Of a DNA stretch of 64,000 nucleotides, positions 1-10,990 are shown piece after piece. Location: assembly GCA_948470475.1 (NCBI GenBank), contig OX419340.1:22744067-22808066 (forward strand). Direction: 5' to 3'. A model generated the notes under the pieces. The model saw only the letters and a list, made by a program, of their open reading frames with translations. It did not search any database and was not told the origin of the DNA. This stretch comes from Galaxea fascicularis. Taxonomy: Eukaryota > Cnidaria > Anthozoa > Scleractinia > Euphylliidae. The number at the start of each line of letters is the position of its first letter. The stretch's first letter is position 1. The position numbers were made by a program, and so were the translations under genes.

Positions 1-279
1 AAAAAATATACTTTTAAGAGGATCTATGAAATATGACAATGACAATGAATCGTGAATTTTGTACAAAGTTTTCATAAATGGCATCTGGGATTATAATAAG
101 ATTATGTCGACTGGTATTATGGGAGTGTCGATGAAACCGGACCTGCTAAATTATTTGCCAATAGACTGTTTGAAAGCCATCTAACAGTGAGCCGTGATTG
201 TGGGAAGACTAGTTCTGTGTTTGCATGTAGCCTGAGATCTTTGAAAATAGTAACAGTGTCTTTGTTAGTAGGCTAAGAA

Positions 280-1532
280 ATGGCGAGAAACAGCGTTAAA
301 GGTATGGCTCTTCCTAATGTGGAAACCACTCTGGTCGTACGACCTCCTACATATTCTGTTGTATCGAAATGTACTAAGCTGACCTCACCAGCTGCTTTGG
401 CAGTAATACCACCACTGAATGCATGCATGGATGTGTAAAAAACGTTATATGGAATGAAAATTGACAAAAGCAAAGATCAGCTGGCTGTTGTTTCTTGGCC
501 GGGATATGGAACATTCTCCTGGCAAGGAATTCAAGATATTGTTGGAATTCACTATGCAAGGAAAACTAAATTGGAAATTAAAGAGGAGGAAAAGTGGTTT
601 GCTAAGCTTTGCTCAGACCTCTCAGGAAAGCAATACGAGACTCTTCTGGAAGATATACAGAACTTGGCAGGGGAAATGGATGGAAATGTCAATGTTTGCA
701 TATATGATGGAATTTTAAACAATGTGCCTTCATCAGTAAGTGAGTTAAACAAGCAGCCAGTTTGATATCTAAGAGCAGTGTTGGCATATCATGGAATACT
801 TTCTGTGGGAGTAAAGCAGGAACTGATCATTTGCATTGGTCTTTTAAAATGTGGACAACAAGCTGCATTCAGCAGAGAAAGAAAAGGCTTATTAGAGTTG
901 ATATCAGTGTTGAGAGCACCGTTTGTTGATTAATGTAAGCAAGATAGAAAATGTGCACCAATGAGGGAGGGAACAATCGCCAGCAATGAAACTACGCACA
1001 TGACAACCAGAGAAGCTGCAACTGCTAGGACACGTTGTACAATGTCACAGCAAAAGGAGAATTCATATGATGTTATTGGAATTCTTGATGACCTGGAAAA
1101 GAAAATTCTTGTGGAGGAAAAGGAAATGCAAACGCACGTGAACAAAATAAGCATTGGCAAAAAGTTTAAGGCATCAGAGAATTTAGAAAATGGTCCACCT
1201 GCGAAATGGGTGAAAATGGCAGATTCTTTATCCATGAGGCCACGTTCACAGTGAGATTGGAAAGTACCACAGAAAATAAAAGAATCATTTAGTGACAAGG
1301 AAGGCAACAGCATTTCAGTTGGAAGCAAGGTGATGGTCTTAAGGACGGAAAAGGAGCTGGATGGAATGATGTTTAGGCCTGGATGGTAATGAGGAGAAAT
1401 ACAGTGGTGCAATGATGACAATGACACTGTAGGGATTCTTTACTGTGAAGATTTAAAAAAACGGAAGGTGAAAGTATACGAGCTTTGCCTTACACTGGCA
1501 ATTGCAGATGGCATTTTGCAAATCAAGAGCTA
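280..1532 (+). pseudogene. Unrecognised reading frame interrupted by stop codons
   Basis: From an ATG at 280 a single reading frame can be followed to about 1390, interrupted by stop codons near 436, 763, 931, 1252 and 1387 but by no frameshift that I can see. Its longest open pieces are 454-765 and 961-1254. The middle contains lysine- and glutamate-rich helical text (residues such as LEIKEEEKWFAKL) and a later stretch (SVGSKVMVLRTEKELDG) that looks like a small beta-rich domain, and sense-like text continues to the stop near 1530. I do not recognise the family. The pattern of nonsense changes without indels suggests an old copy of a gene decaying by point mutation, although chance open frames cannot be excluded. 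No clear introns or repeats flank it. Confidence 0.35.
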
Positions 1533-1539
1533 ATCAGTG

Positions 1540-2780
1540 CTAAATTATGAGCTTTCCAGGATATTGCACTTGCATTCAAACAGTTGTTTTCCTTATAGAG
1601 TGCAGGTATCTAGCCCACTGTGGTGGTGTCTAGCAGAAGGAAGACTTGATTTTCATTAATGTTACAGTCAACCAATTTGTTTCATTTTATGGCGGTTCTG
1701 CACAAATTTCGAAATTTGCTATGTCAGCTCGGTGTCTATACTGATCATACTCAAGGAGATTATTTTCACTATTAAGACAATTATTTGAAGTTTTGTGCAA
1801 GTACAACATTCGGACTGGATTATGCAATTGCAAGACAAAATTGTATTTATAAATATAAAGGCAAAATACAAACATCTGTTTACTGGTCATGAAAGTACTC
1901 ATGAGTATGTCTTGTTGTCTTTGAGAAAGTGAAAGATTCATTTGTCTTGAATTCCCAAAATTATGTTTCAAATGCTATGTAAGCATATACATGTGAAACA
2001 TTGTTTTCGCTCCTAAGGGTTATTGTAGAACTATGGGTTTAAAAATATGTTGTACATGTTGTACCCATTTGGTCTTTCGTACTTGTTGTGTTTTGCTTGT
2101 AAAACGTATGCTGCATAACTAGTGGTCAGCAGTTAATCAATGAGGGAAATTTTCAATATGGCGGGTGACGGAATATTGAACGTAAACTTTACTCTTGTCA
2201 GCGTCCACTGGTATCAATATGATCTACTCCTGAAAATATGACAGTATTAAATGGAAAACAACAAGTTCTATTAGGTGGTAAGCGGCTTAAAGATAATGCT
2301 TAGAAGGAATAGCTATGATGTACTAACTTTAACAAACTTGACTTGCTTGATCATCTGACTAAAAATTGGTAACAGAATTCTTTTGCAGAGGGAAAAAGTG
2401 CAAGTTTCTTGTTCGTTTGAAGTTTTGGGCAGATGAACAGGAATTCCAAAGGGTCTGAAACAAAAGTGGAAAATTCCGGAGGAGAGGGGGGGTTAGCGAT
2501 TTTGGAATTTCTGAGGGCAAGGGGGGGTTAAAATACTCATGCCACCCATGGTAGGGTATGGCTATTTTCTGGAATCACCCAATGTTGCATTTACTTTTAA
2601 TTTAAAACAACTCTTGAAGTAAAGAAATGAAAAAAAGGCTCATTTTTTCAGTAAAAATGTAACTTGGTGAGGTGAGTACTGTGATCATTGCTCTAATTAA
2701 TGAATTCATGTAATCTTTGATTACATTTCCCTGTTACTCATGTAGTATATGAGGAAGACAATGGACAGTTTGTGGCTTAC
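1540..2780. other. No gene seen
   Basis: AT-rich sequence with short open frames on both strands that look like chance. A G-rich run lies near 2485-2530. I see no supported gene or repeat structure. Confidence 0.5.
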
Positions 2781-3406
2781 CTGTGAAATAGTCTGGCTTT
2801 TTTTTCTGGAATTTTGCAGAGTTCAGTTTATTTTGCAGAGCCTGCCTAAGGGCGGATTTTTTCTCAGTTCTAACATTTCCCAGCTTGACAACCATTGCAA
2901 AATCTAAAGACCATAATGAACTTCCATGAGCAAATCTTACATGCATGGCAACTGCAGTTCAAGACATCACACTGTATTAAGAACCTTTTAATTCAGTGTA
3001 TACATACCCACACAAGCTTCGATGATGTCTTTATCCAGGTCTGTGAAGTTTTCTGTTGACAACATCTCTTCCTTGCCATAAAATACCTGGCAAGCACCAT
3101 CCTTGACTTATTTTCTGCATCCTTGATGGCTGTGCCAATTTTGTTTGGAGTGAGTGTGGGAAATTCAGACCCACAACAAAACCTCATGGCATGACTGGCA
3201 TCCATGAGCTAAAAATGGTGACGAATCAATATTAGTCAATGGTCTGAAATAAGACTGATGTGTTCTCCAAACCAATTTCAAACTAATTGTTACTGACACA
3301 AAAGTTACCTTTGGAGGCAGAGCACAGGTTGAAGATGGGCTACTGAGTACGAGTGATGGAGATGGCATCACAGATGAAGTGGCTGAAGAGGCTGAATTGC
3401 CTGTAT
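2781..3406 (-). pseudogene. Fragment of a multi-exon minus-strand gene, BEN-like at best
   Basis: Three exons read on the minus strand with matching phases: 3309-3406 (serine/proline-rich, donor after PPK), 3008-3208 (starts LMDASHAMRFCC) and 2781-2903 (DFAMVVKLGNVRTEKKS). The acceptor and donor between the last two are both phase 1. The middle exon needs one extra G near 3077 to keep frame; with it, a helix-rich, acidic segment (EEMLSTENFTDLDKDIIEA) joins smoothly to the next exon. The arrangement, a Cys pair followed by helices and a basic tail, is loosely reminiscent of BEN-type DNA-binding domains, but I cannot assign it firmly. I could not find the exons before 3406 or after 2781, so this is a partial gene. 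Confidence 0.4.
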
Positions 3407-5524
3407 CTACACATATAGCAGTTTGCTAAAAACATTGAAAAATAATAATTTATCGTAATACTGTTCCTAAACATTTTTCCGGTCACATAACACATGTACA
3501 AACAAACTACTTTGGACCACATTGATTTTGGACAAGATCTCACGCTATGGTCACGTTTCCCTCAGTGAATTAACAACTACATCCAAAGAAGTAAATTAGT
3601 GTAGTTTCTCTCATTGTTCTCTCAATTTGCAGTTAGATTACATAGTTTTGGCCTTCTTGATCATATTGCGGTTGTGTGTCAAAACTGACTGCGCTCAAGT
3701 GCTTCAATTGTCCAACAACAAAAGGACAGTAATTGTATAATAAATACAGGTTCAACATGAATGATTTAAGAGCTAAATACTGCGCTCTTGAGAGTTAGAC
3801 AATATAGACTAGATTTCAACAAGGTAAAATATCACTTACCAACTGTGTTGCTACTCACTCCGCCATGTTGGATACACTGTGGATATTACGTCACATCTCA
3901 TCCTAATATCCCAATATGCCAGAGAACATCTTGGGGAAACAAGCGCAAAAAATGGCACGTGATCTTCTCTGTCACACCCAACGCACTACAGGCAGCCTGC
4001 ACCAAGAAAAGGGGATTCCCTGAATGAAGCAGAGTCATACCAAGCTCCTAGGACAGCCAGGATAAACAGTTACGGGAGAAAGCGCCATTGCTACCAAACA
4101 TTTCAATAAAAAAAATTAAAATGACACATTTCCGATTCTCTGTACAAATATTTGCAAGAAGGCCATGAATATAAATCATTTTCTGGTGTGCGCATATGTG
4201 ACCCTTCACGCGAAAAGGGGGCTTAAGTGTGAATTGTGAAATTTATTTCAAGGTCTTGGTGCATGAAACTAAGATTTCACGCTGTAAATTCAAAATTTCT
4301 CGGTGTGTTCACCCTGGTTTGAATTTTATTCACTCTTAGCATAAAAATGGGAGGACCGTGAAATCAAATCACGCCGTGAAAACAAAGGAGTGAAGTTGCT
4401 TCTCACCCAAAGCTATTTCACACAGTGAAATTGATGTGAGGAAAATGAGCGCCACACTGCAAAATTTGCTGTGAAATGCACACTATACATTGTAAAATCT
4501 GTCATGCATGTTGTATATGCGTTGAGTGTGTGCTGCATAAAAATATTTAAAAAAATACATTAAAAGACATGCTTTTAAGCAAGTTTACCTTGGCGTCTCG
4601 TAAACATATCAAAATAGTCTGTAACCAAGACTTCCAAAATACTTGCGGCTTCGCTGCTTTCACAGATATCATGTCTACGAGCGAGCTCAATACTATCTCA
4701 CAGGCTTAAATTTTATCAGCTGTTCATAGATACTTGGCTGGAGTGCAGAGGCTTTTCATGTGCGTTTTGGGGTTTTGGTTAAGTCTTTATTCAGCTTTAT
4801 TTGAATCAGGGCTCAAAATATAAACAGCCAGTCAACTGACAATCTCCAGACTCATAGGGGATTTGACCAGTCAACCTTTCGTCTTGCCGGTCATGTTGAC
4901 CAGTCAAATTCAATCGTATTGAAAATTAAATAAATTAAAGTCTCCTGCTGTTCAGCTGTTTCAGTTATGTTAAAAATAATTTAAATTATTTGACGAGTCG
5001 CTGTGTATTTTAAACCTTTGATGTAAAATCCTGGGTGAAATGCAACTAGAGCTGTTGTTTAAAATTTGTGCATCAAAACAGACATCTGGATTCACGCACT
5101 TCCAGTCACAAAATTAAAAATATTTCCTCTGTATCAGTAGTTTTCAATTTCTACATTTTCCCCTGTGTATGGATTAATTCCTTACCATGGAATAAATACC
5201 ATCAAAGTGTAATGCAAAGGGACTATAATTCATAAAAACAATAATTATTTCACTCTTCGCAAGTTTATCCATGTGTTTATTGGTTGCATGCGTAATGTAA
5301 ACATGAAACGTTTTACATCCGTGAACCTGTATGTACAATGTACAAACACTCTAATGTTTGCCAGCTATTATTGGGTTGTAGAGATAACATTAATTGAAAA
5401 ACATTGAAGCAAAAACTAGTTGTGATTGTCATGGAATGTGTTGCAGAAAAAATATCTTAAGATATGCAAGTGAAATATTATTAAAGCGGCATGTACATAA
5501 TCAGTGTCAAGCATCACGTCGCAG
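3407..5524. other. No gene seen; possible dispersed repeat
   Basis: No convincing exon. The segment 4190-4420 holds a palindromic-looking repeat with GTGAAATCAAATCACGCC; a related stretch occurs in opposite orientation near 17410-17450. This suggests a decayed interspersed repeat. The remainder is AT-rich DNA. Confidence 0.4.
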
Positions 5525-6088
5525 TTACCCACGCAGGATGCATGTTATGATCATATTCTGGTAATTGTGAACTTCTTTGATTCTATCCAGTGCATCATGA
5601 TGTTCCCGAGTGATGTAATCAAAGTCGTCTTGTGTGAAGTGATGCCCTCGAATATCTAAAAGTACTTTGCCATTAGTGTATTTTAACAGCTCAACAACAC
5701 AATGTATGGAGAGAGCTTCTCGGTTGTGTGCTACACACAACAGCTTGAGATGTTCATGTTGCTTAAATGGAGATATTTCATATCTTTCCTGAGAAATTTC
5801 TTGGCAGGTGTCAATAAATAACATTTCTAAAATTGGGCATTTTAGAGGAAGCATTCCAAACAAAGAGCTGGTAATTTTACAGTGGCTCAGCTGTAGAAAA
5901 TGCAGGTACCCAATGTTCAATACCTCCGTGAAGTGTGCAGGAACTGCAGTTTGTTTTCTGTAACCAATCCAGGTCAGAACCAAAACTTCAAGCTTTCTGC
6001 ATGGGCCTAAAATATGACACAGGTCCTTCCACTCCAAATTATGGCGTTTGCTCAAAAAAACTTCTCTTGTTCCTGCGTAGACAAATTT
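5525..6088 (-). pseudogene. F-box/LRR gene, leucine-rich-repeat part (split)
   Basis: This is the C-terminal part of an F-box protein whose N-terminal part lies at 7722-7943 on the same strand. It encodes leucine-rich-repeat-like turns (LEVLVLTWIGY, LHFLQLSHCKI, CPILEMLFIDTC, HLKLLCVAH), as in the substrate-binding domain of SCF ubiquitin-ligase F-box proteins, and ends at a stop at 5525. The gene is cut by an inserted element at 6089-7717. The duplicated 4-bp target ATTT lies at 6085-6088 and 7718-7721, and removing the insertion plus one target copy joins the two parts in frame. The whole protein would be about 260 residues, short for an FBXL protein. As it stands the gene is disrupted unless the insertion is spliced out. 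Confidence 0.7.
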
Positions 6089-6126
6089 GTGACCTCTCAC
6101 ATGAAAACGTACACTAACGGCTATCT

Positions 6127-6400
6127 GTTCGAACGGCGTTTTGCCGTTCACTTGCCGTTTATCAGCCATTCAAAAAAATTTGCATCCGTTCGCACGGCCT
6201 GGGGTATCAGTTCAAAAAATTTGCATCTGTTCGCACGGCCAGGGTTATCCGTTCAAAAAAATTTGTATCCGTTTGCACGGCCAGGTTATCCATTCAAAAA
6301 AATTTTGCATCTGTTCGCACGGCTAGGGTTATCCGTTCCAAAAATTTTTGTATCCGTTCGTACGGCCAGGGTTATCCATTCAAAAAAGTTTGCATCCATT
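6127..6400 (+). repeat. Tandem subrepeat array of about 40 bp units
   Basis: Roughly six imperfect units of about 40-43 bp, each with GTTCGCACGGCCAGGGTTAT, then CCGTTCAAAAAA and TTTGCATC. The array forms the left subterminal part of the foldback element. Related GCCGTTCA units occur inverted at about 7500-7690. Units differ by substitutions and small indels. Confidence 0.75.
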
Positions 6401-6401
6401 C

Positions 6402-6740
6402 GGTTGGCTCAGTTGGTAGAGTGCCGGACTACCGTGCGGGAGGTCGTGGGTTCAAAGCCCTGGCCGGACCAACACTCAGGGTCTAAATAACTGAGGAGAA
6501 AGTGCTTCCTTTGCAATGACATCTACAAATGGTTAGACTTTCTAGTCTTCTCGGATAAGGACGATAAGTCGGAGGTCCCGTCTCACAACTCTTCACAATT
6601 AACACTCTGTGGGACGTTAAAGAACCACTAGGGACGTAACGAACCCTGGCTGTGACCACCCCTAGTGCTGACCTTGTAGAGGGCCACAAGTTTATTAGTT
6701 GCTTCAACTATTCTGTGCCACCCTCTTTAAATAAAGTGTA
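6402..6740 (+). mobile_element. tRNA-derived SINE
   Basis: The 5' part (6402-6472) resembles a tRNA, with an A box (TGGCTCAGTTGG) and a B box (GGTTCAAAGCC) that would serve as an internal RNA polymerase III promoter. A tRNA-unrelated body of about 210 bp follows, then a tail with GGGCCACAAGTTTATTAG and TAAATAAAG ending in a TA-rich run. The same tail is on the SINE at 53341. It lies inside the foldback element and interrupts its subrepeats. Confidence 0.8.
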
Positions 6741-7721
6741 TATATATATGTAGTGCTGGTGTTATCCGCTTCAGCCGGTTATCTGTTGAGAGAAATATAA
6801 TTCAACAGTTCACATGGCTGGGGTTATCTGTCATCCGTTCAGAAAAATTGGCAACCGTTGTTCATCAGTCAGAAAAAATAATTAGCGGTAAAAATAAGTT
6901 GGGTTACCCGTTCAAAGCAAATGAAAGATTATGGAAACTTTTGAACGGCTACAAATCCAGCCTCGTCAAAACAAAGATGTCAATCGCTGATAATAATATT
7001 ATGAGATCGAATTTCACACACAAGAATTTTGCATAATTATTGCACCGGTTACCACGAATCCTAAAATCCTTAAAAAGGCGGTTATTCTTTTGTCTTACCT
7101 GTTAACATATAAAGATATACTAATAATATACTCTTCGTGATTACTGTTTGTTAAAAGATAGGATTGCTTTGAACGCTAACATTAACGTGGCCTGTCCGGA
7201 TCATGCGTTCCCGCATGGTTGCATTACTGTAAACACCGTAATGTGCGTCGGTAAGTATAAATACCGGTCGCTGTTCTTTTTGACACAAAGAGATGGTTTC
7301 GTCGTCCTAAAATAAAGTTAGTTCTCTTTACCTTCGTTACTGGTGGAAATTTAACGAGAAATGTGCTTAAGCATGTTTGATGTTTGGTTCCGAGTTATTA
7401 ATGTCAGAAACACAAACACAAACATGGATTCGGTCATCGATTCAAAATAATTATCATAATTTTCCCGTTAAACTGTTCACAGTGATCCGTTTGAAAATCT
7501 TATGTAGCCGTTTAGCCGTTCACCGTTAGCCGTTCAAAATTTTTCCACAGCCGTTCACCGTTCACTTTGAGCCGTTCAAAATTTTTCTTCAGCCATTCAG
7601 CCGTTCATGATAGCCGTTTCAAACGGCTTCGTTACCCGTTTGTCATCCATTCAGTAGCTGTGCGTTTTGCAGTTCGAATGGATAGCCGTTAGTGTACGTT
7701 TTTGCGTGAGAGGTCACATTT

Positions 7722-7943
7722 TTCAAGGATGTCCGATGTAATTCTCCTTTGAAAGTCAAAGTCAACCTTCTTCCAGACAGTACTGCTGTGAATCACATTA
7801 TACCATTTCCTGCATACAAGGGTTGCTGTACAAATTTTCTCAGTTTCTGAGAGAAAATTAAATATCAGGGCAAGAGCTAAGTCTGGGAAAGCGTTGATCA
7901 TGTTTCTTGATGTTTTGGAGGGAAATGATAACAATAAAACCAA
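7722..7943 (-). pseudogene. F-box/LRR gene, F-box part (split)
   Basis: This encodes an F-box domain of about 45 residues near the N-terminus: a proline/aspartate start (FPDLALALIFNFL), the alanine-threonine core (TATLVCRKWYNVI) and the tryptophan end (STVWKKVDFD). F-box domains bind SKP1 in SCF ubiquitin ligases. The ATG at 7943 is the first Met in this frame, but an upstream exon is possible. The reading runs into the inserted foldback element at 7717 and resumes in frame at 6088 in the LRR part. Confidence 0.75.
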
Positions 7944-9218
7944 TAAAGGAACACCTGTGTAGACGACTGCAGCATGTCATGCAATTCTTTTAGCGGATGT
8001 TCAAGAGTTTGAGATAGTCCTTTTTCAGTTGCAACAAAGTAATGATCATGCTGCTCACACATATGCGTGCACATACACAAGAAGGGCCTCAGCAAAGAAT
8101 TTAACTTTCTCAAACGTTCTGTTTTTATGATTACACTGTTAAACTATCCAGTCAAAACGCTTTTATTCTTTGATTTGGTTTGATAGTGCAATCCAATATT
8201 AAACTTGAACTGTCACTCTTGCATGTACATGTACACACATACTAAATACTTGATCAGGCCCCAATAATGCGATAGTGACGACCTGTGTTACCTGCAAATT
8301 TACCAGTACCCTTTTTGTTCCTCATTAAGAAAAAAAAATGCATGGGCATAGAAGTGGTTGAGAAATTCGTGACAGCCGCAAATTTCCCAAAGTCATCAAA
8401 CTGTGACCGGAAATAAGCTTATCGGATGCAGTGAGTGACGGGAAGTGCACCATTTGCAACCATGACTCGCTGCGCCACGAATAACCCGCGTGAAAGTCCT
8501 AGAGAACTACTGAACATAAAATAGTAAATTATAAGAAAGGAGTTTGTCGATATTTGTTCCGCTCTTGTGTAAATCATTTAATACCTAATTCGCAAAGTTC
8601 ACTCAGCATTTATCAGCGATTTCCATTTCAACTGAAATTGGCTTATCAACATTTCTGCATGTGGTGGACACAATTTCTATTGGTTTCATGCATATAACGC
8701 AGAATGTAATCTCTTTACTGTCAGTTTGGATAAGAAAAATGTTCACGGTTAAGGGGCCATTTGATTTCGCACGCTTCAGACATTTCATGCAGTTTAATAC
8801 GTATCATTGTAAACAGGAAATTCGAAAAGATCAATACGTGTCGATATGCTTTATTTGCAACATCCCAAAATAAGTTAATTGAAGAGTAAAACAAAAAACT
8901 GATATTACAGAGGAATGAATTAAAAAATGTTCATGTTCTTAAGTTCTCCAACAAACTCTATATCCTAAAATTCAGAAAGAAGAGGTGTCAAAGGTTGTGA
9001 TTATGTCGCAGAAAGGTTTTCTACCCGAACTTACTTTCTCTGACCAAAAATCACGAAACCTTGTAACACAAACACGCATGAAGTGCTAATTACGTACACT
9101 TAATTTGAGCGATGTTTGGAAAGCTATCTCGAGTCCCGTAAAGCCGGAGCCACGAAACTTTTTAATGCCTGGCCAGCAAAACTGCCCTATCTCTCTAAAC
9201 AAGTAACTCTTACGTTCC
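7944..9218. other. No gene seen
   Basis: Short open frames on both strands, none with a recognisable domain or codon pattern. It may include the 5' flank of the F-box gene. Confidence 0.45.
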
Positions 9219-10990
9219 TCATCTAGTCCACCAGGTACAACCTGGAGAAGTAAAATACTTTCGGTTCTTTAACAATTCAAATTCTTTCTCAGGAGAATCT
9301 GCTGATTCACGGCAAAAAACTTTTCCGAGATGATCATGGGAAAAGCGAAAGTGGTGAAACTTGCTCACCCCATTAATCTTTCTAAAATATCTTCCAAGGT
9401 GTGAAGCCCAATTGTAGGTCTTCACTAGTACAGTTCCATTTTGCAGGCCGACGAGCTTACCATAATTAACACCAGTCAGGGTTGACTTGTCAATGGCTTC
9501 CACTATGTCGAACAATGATGAAACAAATGTTCTACAAACTTTCTGTTTCAAAAGCCCAAAACACCAATCGGGGCTAAATTTGGTGTGTCCTGCAACGAGC
9601 AAAGAGTAGGTAACATGTTCATGAAGACCATGAATGATCCTCCAGCAAAGGTACCAGAGTACATAATTGTTCTTTTTCTGGCCACCACTGTTTTCTGCAT
9701 GAAAATGGCCAACGTTCTCGCCCGCACCATGATTTTGAAGAAAATCATGCAGATAACTGATAGTAGATTTGCTCCTTTTCCCATGTTGACAGATTTGTCA
9801 ATCAGATAGTTAATTTGACGGGGCAAGGCCTCACAACACACACCAAATATGCCACATATTCTCACGGGGTTTACTGGGAAAGTGTATTTGTTGGGCATAG
9901 TCAAATGAATAGTGCACAGTTCCTTCTTATGAGCAGGGAGAATTAGGGGCGACAAGAGAAATGGCCGGATTTTCATCAAGAACCATTTTGCTTTGGTCTA
10001 CAGCTGAATTATTAAGTTTTTTCTCTCTCTCTCTTGGCCTTGTTCAGGTGATCGCTGTGTTGAGCTACAGCCGCCATTTTCTCATCTTCAGAAACATTTG
10101 CATGGCCAGAAATTCTGTCAGTGTTCTTTTGGCATGTGTGACAGAGATCACTCGATGGCTGCATGATGTTTATAAACGGAAGGAACTGGTTCCAGGTTGT
10201 GACAAACTTTGTATAGCCCACTATTTTGTAGCTTCCATATACGGCTGCATCTTTATACGATCTCCACGGTTCAGCTTTGCTAGTAGAAGTAGGGAGAAGT
10301 TTGTTTCAAAAGCTTTTATAACCAGGAACTTTTCCCGGTAGTAAAATGCCCTCACGTTCAGCATAATTTTCAATAAAAGTTACAACATGCTTCAAAGAGG
10401 CATGAGTAGTTCTGTTATGAGGGGTGTGTCTCGTGTTTCAGTGAACATGCAAAGTGAAACCATTGCTTTGCAAGTGAGATTTTAAGTTCTGTAGCCTTTT
10501 TTTGGAAATTCCATGTAAAAACATGAATGTTTTTCTGCATACTTGGTGACCCTTAAAATAATAAATACTTCTGCATCGTTTCCTATTACTATCTTTGGTG
10601 TGCACATTAAGATTGCCTGGGATAAACATATCTAGCTGATCAGATGGAAGTTCCATGCATTGGGACCTTGCCTCGAACATAACAGCTTCAGTAAACAAAT
10701 TGGAACATGCCTGTTCATTCAGTCCAACATGGCATCCGCATGTTGTGCTGAGAAATTAGGCCACCGCTTCGTCTATAACTTCTGTACCACCCTCGCTTGA
10801 ATTTTCTGCGACGTTGCTTTCACTAACTATCAGCGTTGATGCTAATGAATGTTCAAATAAGTCATGACAATCTTCGTCATCTGAACGTTCACTTTCAGAT
10901 TCATTGGAAAATCTTCAGTGTTGGTTTCGGGTGAAAAATAGGTAGCATTGACAGCACTGAGTTCTTGTTCAAGAGTCTCATCCACACGCA
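9219..10990 (-). pseudogene. Decayed DUF7869-like gene
   Basis: Reading the minus strand from about 10990 downward, parts of one protein appear in shifting frames. They are: an acidic N-terminus; CGCHVGLNEQACSNLF and a Cys/Glu-rich segment; YYFKGHQVCRKTFMFLHGI (10438-10698); HNRTTHASLKHVVTFIENYAE near 10400-10340; a segment with SSDLCHTCQKN (10012-10221); CGIFGVCCEALPRQINYLID (9548-9979); and VAGHTKFSPDWCFGL ... KINGVSKFHHFRF (9219-9602). This order and these motifs match the family I know as DUF7869-type, transposase-like proteins of invertebrates. The text between needs several frameshifts and at least one stop is in frame, so the copy is dead. A second member lies at 39157-41625. Confidence 0.65.

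Larger units (their letters stand above)
6089..7717. mobile_element. Foldback-type element with subrepeats, inserted in an F-box gene
   Basis: The element starts GTGACCTCTCAC at 6089 and ends with its inverse GTGAGAGGTCAC at 7717; the inverted match continues inward (AACGTACACTAACGGCTAT). It is flanked by a 4-bp duplication, ATTT at 6085-6088 and 7718-7721. Both terminal regions are built from short tandem subrepeats based on GCCGTTCA, as in foldback elements. The interior holds a SINE at about 6402-6740 and AT-rich DNA with no transposase frame, so it is non-autonomous. I do not recognise the superfamily. Confidence 0.75.

Noticed and set aside
930..1427. 165-codon minus-strand protein
   Set aside because: It lies antisense to the plus-strand frame, is rich in Ser, Leu and Phe as shadow frames are, and has no domain or splice support.
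6127..6400. CRISPR-like array
   Set aside because: The units are contiguous imperfect tandem repeats without unique spacers, in a eukaryotic element.
6402..6472. tRNA gene
   Set aside because: The A and B boxes are present but the segment continues into a SINE body and tail, and the arms do not make a convincing cloverleaf.
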